Notes: generated by a model not told the origin, from the letters alone. A stretch of DNA of 64,000 bases from Semisulcospira habei (GCA_036245525.1 BTPG01000002.1:124845212-124909211), one strand, 5' to 3'; counted from the first letter of the stretch, positions 20,910 to 31,432 are shown. A program made the numbers and translations.

Positions 20910-21448
20910 CTGAAACCATTCAACGACAACGAAAGTTCACATGGCAACATCGAACCGAAATCGGCCAACAGAAAGCCGTCACTCTTGTACTTCACGCGAC
21001 ACCCCAGCACAAAGTCCTGGGGGTTGACGTCAGGTGCAGTTGGCTGGCACTATGTGCAGGCCTAATGTGACAGATGTCAGCCCATGCACAGCAACGCGCA
21101 GGCGGACTACAGCCAGCAGACGGTGGCCCAAGAACCCTTTGTTCATGTGGACCTGTGCAGTTTTTTTCCACTTGATTTGTCAATTCCAGCAACAATGATC
21201 ATGGACACTGATACCGTGGCTGAAGAGTACGCATTTAACACCTCGACAAAAATCGCTGCCGACATCCAAAGGGTTAAATACGAGCTCTTCAGTATTATTG
21301 TCCATTTTCCCTTGGTTGATGTGGACTGAATTTAAAAATCAAGTGCCTGTAGGACAAGTGTTGACCCCGACAGCTCAAGAGTTGCATCCTGAGGCTGTTT
21401 TTCTTTTCTTTTTTTCTTCTAAACAGATTTACCTATTGTCCACATTCA

Positions 21449-21589
21449 GTTTAGGAGACAGATCAAACATTTTAGTTCAAGGATTGTGCCAGAATAGTTT
21501 GGCGCCTCAGGCGCCAAGCTATTCTGGCACCACCCTTGAACTATCCTAGTCAAATTTATTTCAAGCTACAGTGTATCAGGGGTTAAGTC
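21449..21589. mobile_element. family 1 hairpin, right TTAA present
   Basis: AGTTCAAGGATTGTGCCAG / TGGCACCACCCTTGAACT, core TTGGCGCCTCAGGCGCCAAG. Right end TATCAGGGG before TTAA 21582-21585. The left end is degraded. Confidence 0.72.
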
Positions 21590-21729
21590 AAGCTAAATCT
21601 GGCGCTCTCCAACGGTGAGGTGTCATGGATAATCTCAGCCTCTCTGAACGCCCAGAACTGTGCTACCCCTCTCTTTTTAAAAAGAGGACACGATAAGTCT
21701 CTGGGGGAAAAAATAATAACAATTAAAAA

Positions 21730-22480
21730 AATATATGTATAAAAATAGGATCTCACAAAAATTACTGCAGATGCCAGGGAAGACTCACAACTGGATCTTC
21801 AAATGTAGTTTCTTCCCCTGCTGCGGGAGCTGTATACTCGCACGCACGGCCACACTGAAGGGAAGAGCTAGCAGACAACTGTCATCGTGCCCGACCCACT
21901 TGCTATTTTTCATTTGCAGACTCAGTCTACATGCCTCATTTTTTGTTTCAAAACAGATGCACTACCTTGACCCACGGCCTTCGTTTCTATCACAAGAACC
22001 GACGCAGTACGGCTATCTAATATAGTACAGGCATGACGAGCGACCCCACCGACGCCCCTCCCACCTACGTCTTATTAAGCCATTTAGCCACAAGGCCGCA
22101 TTAAAGACCATTTGCAGACTCTACATAAAAATATATGTATAAAAATAGGCTCTCACCCAGGGAAGACAACTGTGACACTGGATCTTCAAACTATGTAGTT
22201 TCTTCCCCTGATATATGATGCCCCGCTGCGGCAGCTGCCACACACGCACGGCCACAAGGGAAGAACTAGCAGACAACTGTCGTGCCCGACCCACTTGCTA
22301 GTTTTCATTTGCAGACTCTACATGCCTCATTTTTTGTTTCAAAACAGATGCGCTACCTTGAACCACGCCTTCGTTTCTATCAAGAACCGATGCAGTACGG
22401 CTATCTAATATAGTACGGACATGACGAGCGACCCCACCGACGCACCTCCCTCATACGTCTTATTAAGCCATTTAGCCGCA
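21730..22480. repeat. tandem duplication, about 390-bp period
   Basis: Two diverged direct copies, about 21730-22090 and 22125-22480. Shared landmarks are ATATATGTATAAAAATAGG, CTTGCTATTTTTCATTTGC, ATGACGAGCGACCCCACCG and TCTTATTAAGCCATTTAGCC. No coding potential recognised. Intronic in LRRCC1. Confidence 0.85.
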
Positions 22481-22489
22481 AGGCCGCAT

Positions 22490-22613
22490 GATCGACCTTA
22501 TTACACGTCATGGTCGACCCATCTCCGGTTGTGGTGCCTCGGAGCTAACTGGTTTAACAATTTGGCTGCCGGAAGGAATCACTTCGGGAAAAACCCGTAG
22601 CTGACAGCCAAAG
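22490..22613. mobile_element. family 1 right half fused at TTAA to a family 5 hairpin
   Basis: 22490-22553 is the right part of a family 1 element (CATGGTCGACCCATCTCC ... GGAGCTAACTGG). TTAA 22554-22557 is followed by a short family 5 hairpin (22558-22613) reading AATTTGGCTGCCGGAAGG and ending CTGACAGCCAAAGGG. The two share a single TTAA. Confidence 0.65.
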
Positions 22614-22737
22614 GGTAATTCTCCCTCAATACTGCTAAAATGACAATCCGATTGCCGTTGTCCGCAGTCCGGCCCCAGACCAGTCAGAGTAGTAGGGCCT
22701 ACGTCTATCTCAAACGGAGGATCCGGTCGAGGCAGCT

Positions 22738-22812
22738 CCCTGCCAACAAGAGGCACAGACTCTCATGAACCCCTGCACCTGCAGGGGCTCATGAGAATCT
22801 GTGCCTATTGGC
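22738..22812. mobile_element. family 2 hairpin
   Basis: AGGCACAGACTCTCATGAAC / GCTCATGAGAATCTGTGCC around CCTGCACCTGCAGG. Both arms carry CTCTC/GAGA changes relative to the consensus. Confidence 0.75.
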
Positions 22813-22904
22813 GTAGTTACTGGTTGAACCTGAAACTGGCTCCATTCTGGTGCATTTCTTGAAACGCCACCGACTTCTTACCCACCCACCCCTCCCCCCC
22901 CCCC

Positions 22905-24780
22905 ACCCTCCTCCAGTTTGATATCTGCACTGACCCCCTCCCCCCCACCCCAACCCTCCTCCAGTTCGACATCTGCACTGACCCCCTCCCCCCCACCCTC
23001 CTCCAGTTCGATATCTGCACTGACCCCCTCACTCCCACCCTCCTCCAGTTCGATATCTGCACTGACCGGCACTGACCCCCTCCCCCCCCTCCTCCAGTTC
23101 GATATCTGCACTGACCCCTCCCCCCCCCCTCCTCCAGTTCGATCTGCACTGACCCCCTTCCCCCCCCCCCTCCTCCAGTTCGATATCTGCACTGAACCCC
23201 TCTTCCCCCCCCCCACCCTCCTCCAGTTCGATATATGCACTGACCCCCCCCCCCCCTCCTCCAGTTCGATATCTGCACTGACCCGCCCCCCCCCCCCCAC
23301 TCTCCTCCAGTTCGATATCTGCACTCACCCCCTCCCCCCACCCTCCTCCAGTTCGATATCTGCACTGACCCCCTCCCCCTCCCTCCTCCAGTTCGATATC
23401 TGCACTGACCCCCTCCCCCCACCCTCCTCCAGTTCGAGATCTGCACTGACCCCCTCCCCCCACCCTCCTCCAGTTCGATACCTGCACTGACCCCCTCCCC
23501 CCCCCCCCCAGTTCGACATCTGCAGTGACCCCCTCACCCCACCCTCCTCCAGTTCGATATCTGCACTGACCCCGTCCCCCCCCCCAATCTCCTCCAGTTT
23601 GATATCTGCACTGACCCCCCCCCCCCTCCTCCAGTTCGATATCTGCACTGACCCCTCCCCCCCACCCTCCTCCAGTAAGATATCTGCACTGAGCCCCTCC
23701 CCCACCCTCCTCCAGTTCGATATCTGCACTGACCCCCCCCCCCCTCCTCCAGTTCGATATCTGCACTGACACCCTCCCCCCCTCCTCCATTTCGATATCT
23801 GCACTGACCCCCACCCTCCTCCAGTAAGATATCTGCACTGACCCCCTCCCCCACCCTCCTCCAGTTCGATATCTGCACTGACCCCCCCACCCTCCTCCAG
23901 TTCGATATCTGCACTGACCCCCTCCCCGCCTCCTCCAGTTCGATATCTGCACTGACCCCCTCCTCCCCACCCTACCCCCCACCCTCCTCCGATATCTGCA
24001 CTGACCCCCTCCCTCCCCCCACCCTCCTCCAGTAAGATATCTGCACTGACCCCCTCCCCCACCCTCCTCCAGTTCGATATCTGCACTGACCCCCTCCCCC
24101 CCTTCCTCCAGTTCGACATCTGCACTGACCCCCTCCTCCCCACCCTACCCCCCACCCTCCTCCAGTTCGATATCTGCACTGACCACCTCCTCCATATGTG
24201 CACTGACCCCCTTTCCTCCCCCCCCCCCTCCAGTTCGATATCTGCACTGACCCCCTCCCCCCCCCCCACCCTCCTCCAGTTCGATATCTGCACTGACCCC
24301 CTCCCCTCCTCCAGTTCGATATCTGCACTGACCCGCTCCCCCCACCCTTCTCCAGATCGATATCTGCACTGACCCCTCCCCCCCCCCCCCCACCCTCCTC
24401 CAGTTCGATATCTGCACTGCCCCTCCCCCCCCCCCCTCCAGTTCGATATCTGCACTGCTCCCCTCCTTCAGTTCGATATCTGTACTGACCCCTCCCCCCC
24501 ACCCTCCTCCTGTTCGATATCTGCACTGACCCCCCCCCCCTCCTCCAGTTCGATATCTGCACTGACCCCCTCCCCCCACTCTCCTCCAGTTCGATATCTG
24601 CACTGACCCTCTCCCCCCCCCCCACCAGTTCGATATCTGCACTTACCCCCTCCCCCCCCCCCCCCCCCAGTTCGATATCTGCACTGCCCCCCTCTTCCAG
24701 TTCGATATCCGCACTGACCCCCTCCCCCCCCCCCACTCTCCTCCGATATCTGCATTGACCCCCTCCCCCCCCCCCCCCAA
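22905..24780. repeat. C-rich minisatellite, about 41-bp unit, 45+ copies
   Basis: Unit CACCCTCCTCCAGTTCGATA plus TCTGCACTGACCCCCTCCCC. The C run varies from 3 to 16 bases, so the period drifts. A block without CTCCAG occurs at about 23990. Strong strand bias: minus strand is G-rich. Long frames on both strands are artefacts. In the LRRCC1 intron between exons 26289-26388 and 20821-20909. Confidence 0.95.
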
Positions 24781-25018
24781 TTATCATCCAAGTGGTGCTT
24801 AATCCCCCCCCCCCACCCCCCCCCCCCCCCCCCCGCCTTCCTCCTCGTTCACACTTTCAATATTTCAACGACGCACTTTCGCACACGTTGCGTGTCAGTC
24901 AATCTAGTTTCTATCACCGGCCTACCAAAGTACCCCAACCACATGTAGGCACTGGTGCCCGTTACCAAATCAGGTCATTGATCAGTAGGAGTTTGGTTAT
25001 TTTGCAGAGTTAGTGCTT

Positions 25019-25020
<2 letters not shown>

Positions 25021-25084
<64 letters not shown>
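25021..25084. repeat. (TG)n microsatellite
   Basis: About 32 uninterrupted TG units. Confidence 0.98.
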
Positions 25085-25089
<5 letters not shown>

Positions 25090-25190
25090 GAGGGGTGTGT
25101 GGGTTTTGGCGTGAGAGAGTCAGTATGGAAGTGCCCGCTGCACTCAGGGGCTGGAACGTCATCACAGTGCACTCCAGTACATGCACCCAT

Positions 25191-25357
25191 ACGGGCCTGA
25201 CGACGGTGCTTTGACGAAATGAAAATCCGCTGCGCCACCGTGTGCGCGCTACTGCATCTAGTTCAATTCGGAATTTTAATTGCCCTAGGATGCGGTAGCG
25301 TGCACGCGGTGGCGCAGCGGATTTGCATTTCGTCAAAGCACCATCGTCAGGCCCCTA
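25191..25357. mobile_element. unassigned hairpin element, 65-bp arms
   Basis: GGGCCTGACGACGGTGCTTT at the left pairs with AAAGCACCATCGTCAGGCCC at the right. The arms continue through GACGAAATG and CGCTGCGCCACCG, with a spacer of about 30 bp. Single copy in the window, so a MITE is inferred only from structure. Confidence 0.7.
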
Positions 25358-25556
25358 AGCATGCACCGTACCTGTCCTGACCTCTTGGTCTGATGAGTCG
25401 GTGAGTTTTCTGACAGTCTGGCTGGGGCTTTGAATGTCTCTCACGTCCTTTTCCGGTCAGTATATAATTAGAGGATTTTCATGCTAATGGCTTAATTTCT
25501 GTCTTAGTCACTTGTTTAACTGTTCTTTTAATACTGCCTGTCCCTCCCCCGGAAAG

Positions 25557-25624
25557 GCGGCGGGGGGGGGGGGGGGGGGGGGTGAGGTGGTGGTGGTGGT
25601 GGTGGTGGTGGGGGGGGGGGGGGG
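25557..25624. repeat. G-rich tract
   Basis: Poly-G with (GGT)n in the middle. Proline-rich minus-strand frames here are artefacts. Confidence 0.9.
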
Positions 25625-25902
25625 TTGCGGGCAGTAATAGAAGAACAGTTTAAAAACAAGTCTGGACTACGACCGAATAAGATATATGTAACGCAACCTT
25701 CTTTGCCACGCATGACTGCGCAAGCGGGTCCCGCGCTAGTTGCGAACAACGCACACCAAGCTCATCATCAAGCACTGTTCTTGAGGTATCATGGTCAAGC
25801 CACTTCCCGTTTAGTGGTCTGGCGGTTTTTTTGTTTGTTTTGTTTTTGTTTTTTTTGAGGCTGAAAGTGCAACAGTGATGATGATGACGACGATGATATT
25901 GA

Positions 25903-26010
25903 CGACGAGGCATAGATCCTCATGAGTCCCCTCCGCGATTGCGAGGGGCTCATGAGGAACTATACTTCTAGCGGACCCAGACTTTGTATCCATGTTATTG
26001 GGGCGAATGA
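25903..26010. mobile_element. family 2 hairpin
   Basis: AGGCATAGATCCTCATGAGT / GGCTCATGAGGAACTATACTTC around CCCCTCCGCGATTGCGAGGGG. The downstream segment TTTGTATCCATGTTATTGGGG is the conserved right flank of family 2. Confidence 0.72.
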
Positions 26011-26104
26011 AGATCGTCGGCGCTGGTGTGACAACAATTCCAGAAACACGAAGGTTCCAATATGCCAAATGACGTACATTTTGTTTTGCCTTCACTGAAC
26101 GACG

Positions 26105-26255
26105 ATTGTCCAAAGAACATGGATACAAACTGGTTTCGGCAAAAGGCACAGATCCTCATGGGCCCCCGCTGTCGCGGGGGCCCATGAGGATCTATGCCTC
26201 TTGCAGTTTTTTTGTTTTTTTTTTGCGTTCATTTTTGTTCTCGCCAGTGAAGGGG
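26105..26255. mobile_element. family 2 hairpin, reverse orientation
   Basis: The left flank TCCAAAGAACATGGATACAA is the reverse complement of the usual right flank, so the element is inverted relative to 25903-26010. Arms AGGCACAGATCCTCATGGGC / GCCCATGAGGATCTATGCCTC with GGGCCC / GGGCCC paired changes. About 35 bp from LRRCC1 exon 26289-26388. Confidence 0.75.
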
Positions 26256-26288
26256 GTCAACGCGGGAGGCGACTGTTTTGAGGCTAAC

Positions 26289-26388
26289 CTTGCTGGGCCA
26301 GCTCCTGCCCCCACAGCCGTCGTTCCGCCTTCAGCCCCTGGATGACCGACTCCTGCGCGTGCACGGTGGACTGGAGGCGGACGTTCTC
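26289..26388 (-). CDS. LRRCC1: LRRCC1 exon n-7, acceptor preceded by (TG)n
   Basis: Acceptor (TG)nTGCAG|GAGAAC, donor CAGCAAG|GTTAGC, 100 nt, phase 0 in and 1 out. It encodes ENVRLQSTVHAQESVIQGLK then AERRLWGQELAQQ. The vertebrate segment KESLIFGLRTERKVWGHELAQQG makes the assignment firm. The polypyrimidine tract of the acceptor is replaced by the (TG)n repeat at 26391-26441. Skipping this exon would shift the frame. Confidence 0.95.

Positions 26389-26390
<2 letters not shown>

Positions 26391-26441
<51 letters not shown>
26391..26441. repeat. (CA)n microsatellite abutting a splice acceptor
   Basis: About 25 CA units on plus, (TG)n in the LRRCC1 transcript, directly followed by CAG and the exon. 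Confidence 0.97.
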
Positions 26442-26443
<2 letters not shown>

Positions 26444-26504
26444 TTAAAAATCAACACGTGCGGTTTCACTCATTGTGCCCGAGGTACGAAATACCCGCAT
26501 TTTT

Positions 26505-26680
26505 TAGTTATCCTCTGAGGACTGCATTACAAGTCAAGGAGACAGATCGACCATGATAGTTCAAGGGTGGTGGCAGAATAGCTTGGCGCCTATGGGCGCC
26601 AAGCTATTCTGCCCCCCACCATTGAACTATCATGGTCGAGCCATATCTTGCGGTGGTGTGTCGCGGGCAGAATGAGTTAA
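26505..26680. mobile_element. TTAA hairpin element, family 1
   Basis: GATCGACCATGATAGTTCAA ... TTGAACTATCATGGTCGAG, core GAATAGCTTGGCGCCTATGG, right end GCAGAATGAG before TTAA 26677-26680. That TTAA is also the left boundary of the next element. Confidence 0.82.
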
Positions 26681-26816
26681 CCCATTCACTGCCGAGAAAA
26701 AAGTGAACGCCACCCAACTGCAAGAGGCACACATCCTCATGAGCCCCAGCGACTGCGGGGGCTCATGAGGATCTATGTCTATTCAAAAGCATAATCTGTA
26801 TTCACTGGCAGCGGAA
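26681..26816. mobile_element. TTAA hairpin element, family 2
   Basis: Begins CCCATTCACTGCCGAG at the TTAA it shares with the preceding element. Arms CACACATCCTCATGAGCCCC / GGGGGCTCATGAGGATCTATG. Right end TATTCACTGGCAGCGG without a clear TTAA. Confidence 0.8.
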
Positions 26817-27383
26817 ACGAGAAACGAGAGGCACGAAACGAGAAAGTCAGGCAGGAGTGAAGATTTTTTCAGGCGGCACGGCCTACTCGCCAGATGTCTG
26901 AAAAATCAAACTACGACGGAAAATGGTCCTGTCGGTGCAACTCGGCGTGGAGCTCGCGTTACGGAAGAACTCGCTTGGGAAAAAATAACTTCGCTGGGCT
27001 TTCGCGAAACTTCTTTCATTTTCCGACATTCCATGACTTCATCATTTGTTAGCCCTCGTGTCCAGCATTGCCGCATGACTAAAAACATTTACCATGGAGA
27101 TATTGGAGATAACTAATAACCACTTACTGCCTGGAGTAGACCGGGGAGTTGGCCAACGTAATGTCAAAAAGACAGCAGTTGACGCAAAATCAGCACACGC
27201 GCAATGACGTCAACTCGTTAACAACTAGTAATCAATATCTGACAAGGCAATTCAACAAAAAGCTCGTTGCACCAAGCCAATGGATGGAGACAAGTGGAAC
27301 GTGCAACAGTGATAAGTAGCGTTGTTTGAAAACACGAACATGCCAAACGGACAAAAGACTCCAACATGGTCTTTGGCTCAATT
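26817..27383. other. intronic sequence, no recognised feature
   Basis: About 570 bp with no recognised exon, RNA gene or repeat. Open frames on both strands have no protein signature. Confidence 0.45.
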
Positions 27384-27600
27384 TTAACCCTTTCATCCGT
27401 GATACACCACAGCAGGAGACGCACCACAAATGATAGTCCAAGGGCGGTGCCAGAATAGCTTGGCGCCTCCCGGCGCCAAGCTATTCTGGCACCACCCTTG
27501 AACTATCATTGCCAAGATATATCCTGCACTGAAATGCAGTCCAGTCATTGCAGGACAGCTGCGTGAATTTCCAAGTCAGGCGTCAATGCGTGTAACCCCC
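27384..27600. mobile_element. TTAA hairpin element, family 1
   Basis: TTAA 27384-27387 then CCCTTTCATCCGTGATAC. Palindrome AATGATAGTCCAAGGGCGG ... CCACCCTTGAACTATCATT, core TTGGCGCCTCCCGGCGCCAA. The right end near 27595 (GCGTCAATGCGTGTAACC) is degraded. Confidence 0.8.
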
Positions 27601-27624
27601 CCCCCCTCCCTCCCCCACTGTCGA

Positions 27625-27806
27625 GGAAAAGTGGTCACCACCCAACTCCATGAGGTATAGATCTTCATGAGCCCCCGCAGTTGCACTAACTTACCGCAGT
27701 TGCTGGGGCTCATGAGGATCGTTGCCTCTTGCTTGCAGATCTGTGACGTTGAAGTTACAAGGGTTTCACAAATGCAGTCTGCGGCAGCTGTCGGTGAAGG
27801 GGTTAT
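27625..27806. mobile_element. family 2 hairpin with enlarged loop
   Basis: AGGTATAGATCTTCATGAGC / GGCTCATGAGGATCGTTGCC around a loop with a partial internal repeat (CGCAGTTGC twice, CACTAACTTAC between). Ends CACTGTCGAGGAAAAG and GTCGGTGAAGGGGTTA. Confidence 0.72.
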
Positions 27807-27983
27807 GTGCTTCTCTTTGACTGACTAGTGCTGGATGTGAGAGATGGGTCGACCGCGATGACCTGTACTGGCGCCAAAAACACTATACCCTCAAGGTAGC
27901 AGAGTGGACATTTTTCTAACGCCTTGCAAGCTGCCCCTTGATAACATATATACTGCTAATCATAGTGACCAAAATAGGAGGAA

Positions 27984-27987
<4 letters not shown>

Positions 27988-28049
<62 letters not shown>

Positions 28050-28081
28050 CATTTGTGTGAAACAATCGCCTCCCGTTTACA

Positions 28082-28124
<43 letters not shown>

Positions 28125-28147
28125 TATGTGTGTGTGTATGTGTGTGT

Positions 28148-28196
<49 letters not shown>
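27988..28196. repeat. two (TG)n microsatellites
   Basis: 27988-28053 and 28085-28196, the second with TATG interruptions, separated by 30 bp of unique sequence. A near-repeat of GAAACAATCGCCTCCCG / GAAAGAATGGCCTCCCG after each tract shows the block was duplicated. Confidence 0.95.
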
Positions 28197-28201
<5 letters not shown>

Positions 28202-28399
28202 AAGAATGGCCTCCCGGTGTATATTCTTTATTATCTGATGTTTACAAGTGCCGGACGTTGACCTCAGTCGAAGAACCGAAGACAAATGTGGACCGCTGGT
28301 TGAGAAAGTGAAAGGACTAATTAATGTTCCTCGGTGAGCGACTAATGAGATGGCACTAACCTTATGTACAGTCAACACTCTATCGGTCAATGCCCCTCC

Positions 28400-28859
28400 C
28401 GCCCCCTCCCCCCCCCTCCTCCATTTAAAACCGTCAAAATGGTCATATGCTACAATTCGATGTATGAACGACGCTAATCATCATTGATCTCTAGTTGAAT
28501 GAGATACACAATAAAAAAGCTTATTAGTTTATTTTTCAAAATCAAGTTTACTTTTGAATTTTAAATACTAGAAAGGACATAATTATACTGTTACTCGGTT
28601 TGTGAATCCAACATATGTATAAACGTGGCAAACCCAAGCCGGCAAAAGAAGCATAGATCCTCATGCGCCCCCTGCGGGGGCTCATGAGGATCTATGCTTG
28701 TTGCGGGTGGAACCGATTGGTTAAGAGATTTTTTTTAAATTCTAAAAGCAATCACTATCACGACTTTTATTTCCATGTTTTGAATTATTTACTTTTAATC
28801 ACAATAAAATGATGCTAATTCTCCTTTTGCGACACGACATTATAGCTTTCACAAGGCCG
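28400..28859. mobile_element. AT-rich interval with one family 2 hairpin (28640-28708)
   Basis: AAGCATAGATCCTCATGCGC / GCTCATGAGGATCTATGCTTG around CCCTGCGGG. Paired change AGCATAG / CTATGCTTG relative to GGCATAG / CTATGCCTC. The rest is AT-rich intron. Confidence 0.75.
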
Positions 28860-28965
28860 AATTTCCTAAATTTGGAGGTGTCATTTAACGTTTATGTACC
28901 AGCTGCAGGAGATGGATGGACCATGATAATTCAAGGGTAGTGCCAGATTAGCGTGGCGCCTGATT
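28860..28965. mobile_element. family 1 left half, truncated
   Basis: ACCAGCTGCAGGAGATGGAT and ATGATAATTCAAGGGTAGTG up to GGCGCCTGA, then unrelated sequence. The right arm is absent. Confidence 0.7.
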
Positions 28966-29204
28966 TCACTTTTGGTGTGTGTAGGCTCTCGACCTATGTC
29001 CACCAGCGCTGTCAGTTTACCACTTTCTAGTTTGTGAATAATTTTTGTAACACGGAGTGGCACAAATACACAGGAAACTGAGCGCAGTCCACTCCCCAAG
29101 AAGAATCGATCCCCACGAGACCCCCCGAGCCTGTGAAGGGGTTCAATAGACAGTCTCATTTTATCTTACCGAAGTTGCTAGTCTTATGCCTTCATATCAG
29201 TCTC
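28966..29204. other. intronic sequence, no recognised feature
   Basis: No exon or repeat recognised. Confidence 0.4.
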
Positions 29205-29415
29205 TTAAACCATTGTGCCGAAATTGAAATCCCCAAACTTTGGAGCCGTCCTCTGAAGACTGTATTACAATGCAGGAGGCGTGTCGATCATGACAGTTGA
29301 AGGGTGGTGCAAGAATAGCTTGGCGCCTGTGGGCGCCAAGCTATTCTGGCACTGCCCTTGAACGATCATGGCCGATCCATGTCTCGCGGTGGTGGGTCGG
29401 GACAGAATGAGTTAA
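29205..29415. mobile_element. TTAA hairpin element, family 1
   Basis: TTAA 29205-29208, palindrome GATCATGACAGTTGAAGGG ... CCCTTGAACGATCATGGCCGATC, core TAGCTTGGCGCCTGTGGGCG, right end CAGAATGAG before TTAA 29412-29415. That TTAA is shared with the next copy. Confidence 0.82.
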
Positions 29416-29521
29416 TTCATTCTACCCCAAGACAAAAATCCCCAAATGTTGCCGTTGTCCTCTGAAGACTGCATTGCAGTGCAGGACACAGATCGACCAT
29501 GATAGTTAAAGGGCGATGCCA

Positions 29522-31110
29522 TGTTACGATTGTGGTTGTGTTGTCCTGTGAGAGCATACATGTGTTAATCGTAGGAAACGATCCGATATTTATTTAAGCT
29601 ATCATGGTTATGATTCATGTATTTTTTTAAGTAACATTTTTCTTTCGGTCGCGCAGAGCGGAATTCACTTTGTTATGATACGCTAAATTTAGTCCAGAAC
29701 ATTCTAGAAAGGTCGCACTGTCTCGTATGTGTGACGTTGGTAAATTGGCGACATTTAGCAACAAGTTGTTTACTGTGCGCGTGAAGCCGTCAGCCGTTTT
29801 CTTGTGTTTTATGAAGGATCGGGGTAGTTCTCGAAGTTTCCGACTAGTTTGTGAACTGCTTGCCATACTTTTGTGAGATGTCATTTTACCAAGGATTTGG
29901 AGCTGAAGTGAGCAGCCAAATTTGTGTAGCCTATTGTAGTTTTCTAGAAAGTTCGTTTTTTTATTAATATTTTTTTGAGTTCCTGTTACGTAGATTATTT
30001 TGATTGGTTGCGTTGAATGATTTTCTTGGATTATTCTAGAAAGTGTCTTACATTATAACGTTGGTGCTAGGAGAGCACGTGTATACATTGTCTTGCATTA
30101 TCAGTTGTAGAGACACACAGTTATCGTGGGTACGTGGCCCGTATAGGGTGTACATTGTGAGAGATACAGCGTAACAGTGTGGTGTACGTTGTGTGAGGAA
30201 CTTTGTGTCGACAGTGTGGATATTTGCAGAAGAGACTTTGTATCAGTGTTGGTGCATTTGGAACTGCATTGTGTGGAGAACGCATCGCTGAATTAAAATA
30301 TTGTTGGAACTGTTACTCCAGTATTGTCTACATCCTTAACCTTTTGACGACGGAACACACATATGTGTGCCCCAAGCAAAGCTCCGTTGCCGACGGGACG
30401 CACACATATGTGCGCTGGCCTAGTTTCCTTATTGCCAATACCGGCAGTATGGTCTAAGGGAAGCAATCTACTATAATATGTCAAGCACTCATTTCTTTAC
30501 TTGTAGAGTGACTTTTCTTGTTTGTATGGGCTGAAACCAACGAATTAGAAGCTCTAATACAAAACGTCCCCATGTGCAAAAAAAAAATGGCGGATTTTGG
30601 TGTAAAAACTTTTATGTGTGAAGAAACTTTTCTGTTGTGCCTTTCTTTCTGGATTATTTACTGGTGACACACTAGAATATGTCTCTGGAATGCTAGGTGA
30701 GTGTAATTTTCACACTCTGGCTAACTAATACACTAACAGCATGTTCAGTTTCAGTGGAACCCAGTGTGAAACTGTTTTTGATTTTTGGCTTCTTACCCCA
30801 TCTTCTTTATACACCTGTAAAATCTTAAAATTACAAAATATTTTCTTCAGCATAGTGTCTACGAGTTCACCTTGAATTGCTTTTTCCACTGATACCAAAT
30901 ATGGTGGGGTATGATAAGATTTTTACAACAGACAAGGCCAATGAAATTTGTCAAAATTACTACGGTAGCAGGGAAAAATCAAGTTGGCAGACTACGGTGG
31001 CAAAAGGTTAAGCCACGTGTGACGGATTGCAGCTGAATGAAGTTTATTTAAAAGAACCTTACGTGCGTGCGTCTGGTGTGTTTATCATACTACAACTCCA
31101 CCACGTAACA
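29522..31110. mobile_element. solo LTR, copy 1
   Basis: Begins TGTTACGATTGTGG, ends CCACCACGTAACA (TG...CA), and is flanked by the 5-bp duplication TGCCA (29517-29521, 31111-31115). Without the inserted piggyBac-like element it is 917 bp. It matches 37847-38746 plus 46741-46795. It holds AATTAAAATATTG near 30292 (poly(A)-like), and in copy 2 ATATATAAA at 38394-38402 (TATA-like). No internal retroelement is left, so it arose by LTR-LTR recombination. Confidence 0.88.
30340..31007. mobile_element. piggyBac-like MITE, 668 bp
   Basis: Flanked by TTAA 30336-30339 and 31008-31011. Termini CCTTTTGACGACGG and the reverse CGGTGGCAAAAGG. Subterminal repeats ACACACATATGTGTG and GCACACATATGTGCGC. The other LTR copy has an uninterrupted CCTTAAGCGACG here. 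No transposase ORF. Confidence 0.88.
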
Positions 31111-31242
31111 TGCCAGAATAGCTTGGCGCCCATAGGCGCCAAGCTATTCTGGCACCACCCTTGAACTATCATGGTCGATCATTATCTTGCTGTGGTGTGT
31201 CTGGGATAGAATGAGTTCAGCCGTACGCAGACGCGCGCCTAC

Positions 31243-31317
31243 CTGTTTCAGGAGTTCAAACTGCACCATCCTCTTCCTGGCTTCTTCAACACTCGCCTCC
31301 AGACCCTCCACACGCTC
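31243..31317 (-). CDS. LRRCC1: LRRCC1 exon n-8
   Basis: Acceptor TTTTGAGCAG|GAGCG, donor AAACAG|GTAGGC, 75 nt, phase 0/0. It encodes ERVEGLEASVEEARKRMVQF then ELLKQ, aligning without gaps to the vertebrate NTLEILIEDDKQKSIQIELL segment. It lies between the family 1 half ending at about 31216 and a family 4 MITE. Confidence 0.92.
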
Positions 31318-31432
31318 CTGCTCAAAATGAAAATGTCATACAAATTAAGAACAAACCAAGACATTCACACAAACAACAGGCAGAGGAAACAAAGGTATCC
31401 CATTATGATCTTAACTCTTAAACTCGCAGAAA

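Larger units (their letters stand above)
29412..31220. mobile_element. family 1 element split by a solo LTR
   Basis: The left half 29416-29521 runs from TTCATTCTACCCCAAGAC to GGGCGATGCCA. The right half resumes at 31111 with TGCCAGAATAGC and ends GATAGAATGAG at about 31216. The insertion lies inside the palindrome's left arm. Confidence 0.85.

Noticed and set aside
22817..24791. Long Gly/Arg-rich frames on the minus strand and Pro-rich on plus
   Set aside because: Artefacts of the C-rich minisatellite; frames shift with each change of the C run.
25370..25440. Hammerhead-ribozyme-like CTGATGAG near 25393
   Set aside because: The following stem is not closed by a GAAA core at the expected place, so the catalytic fold is not supported.
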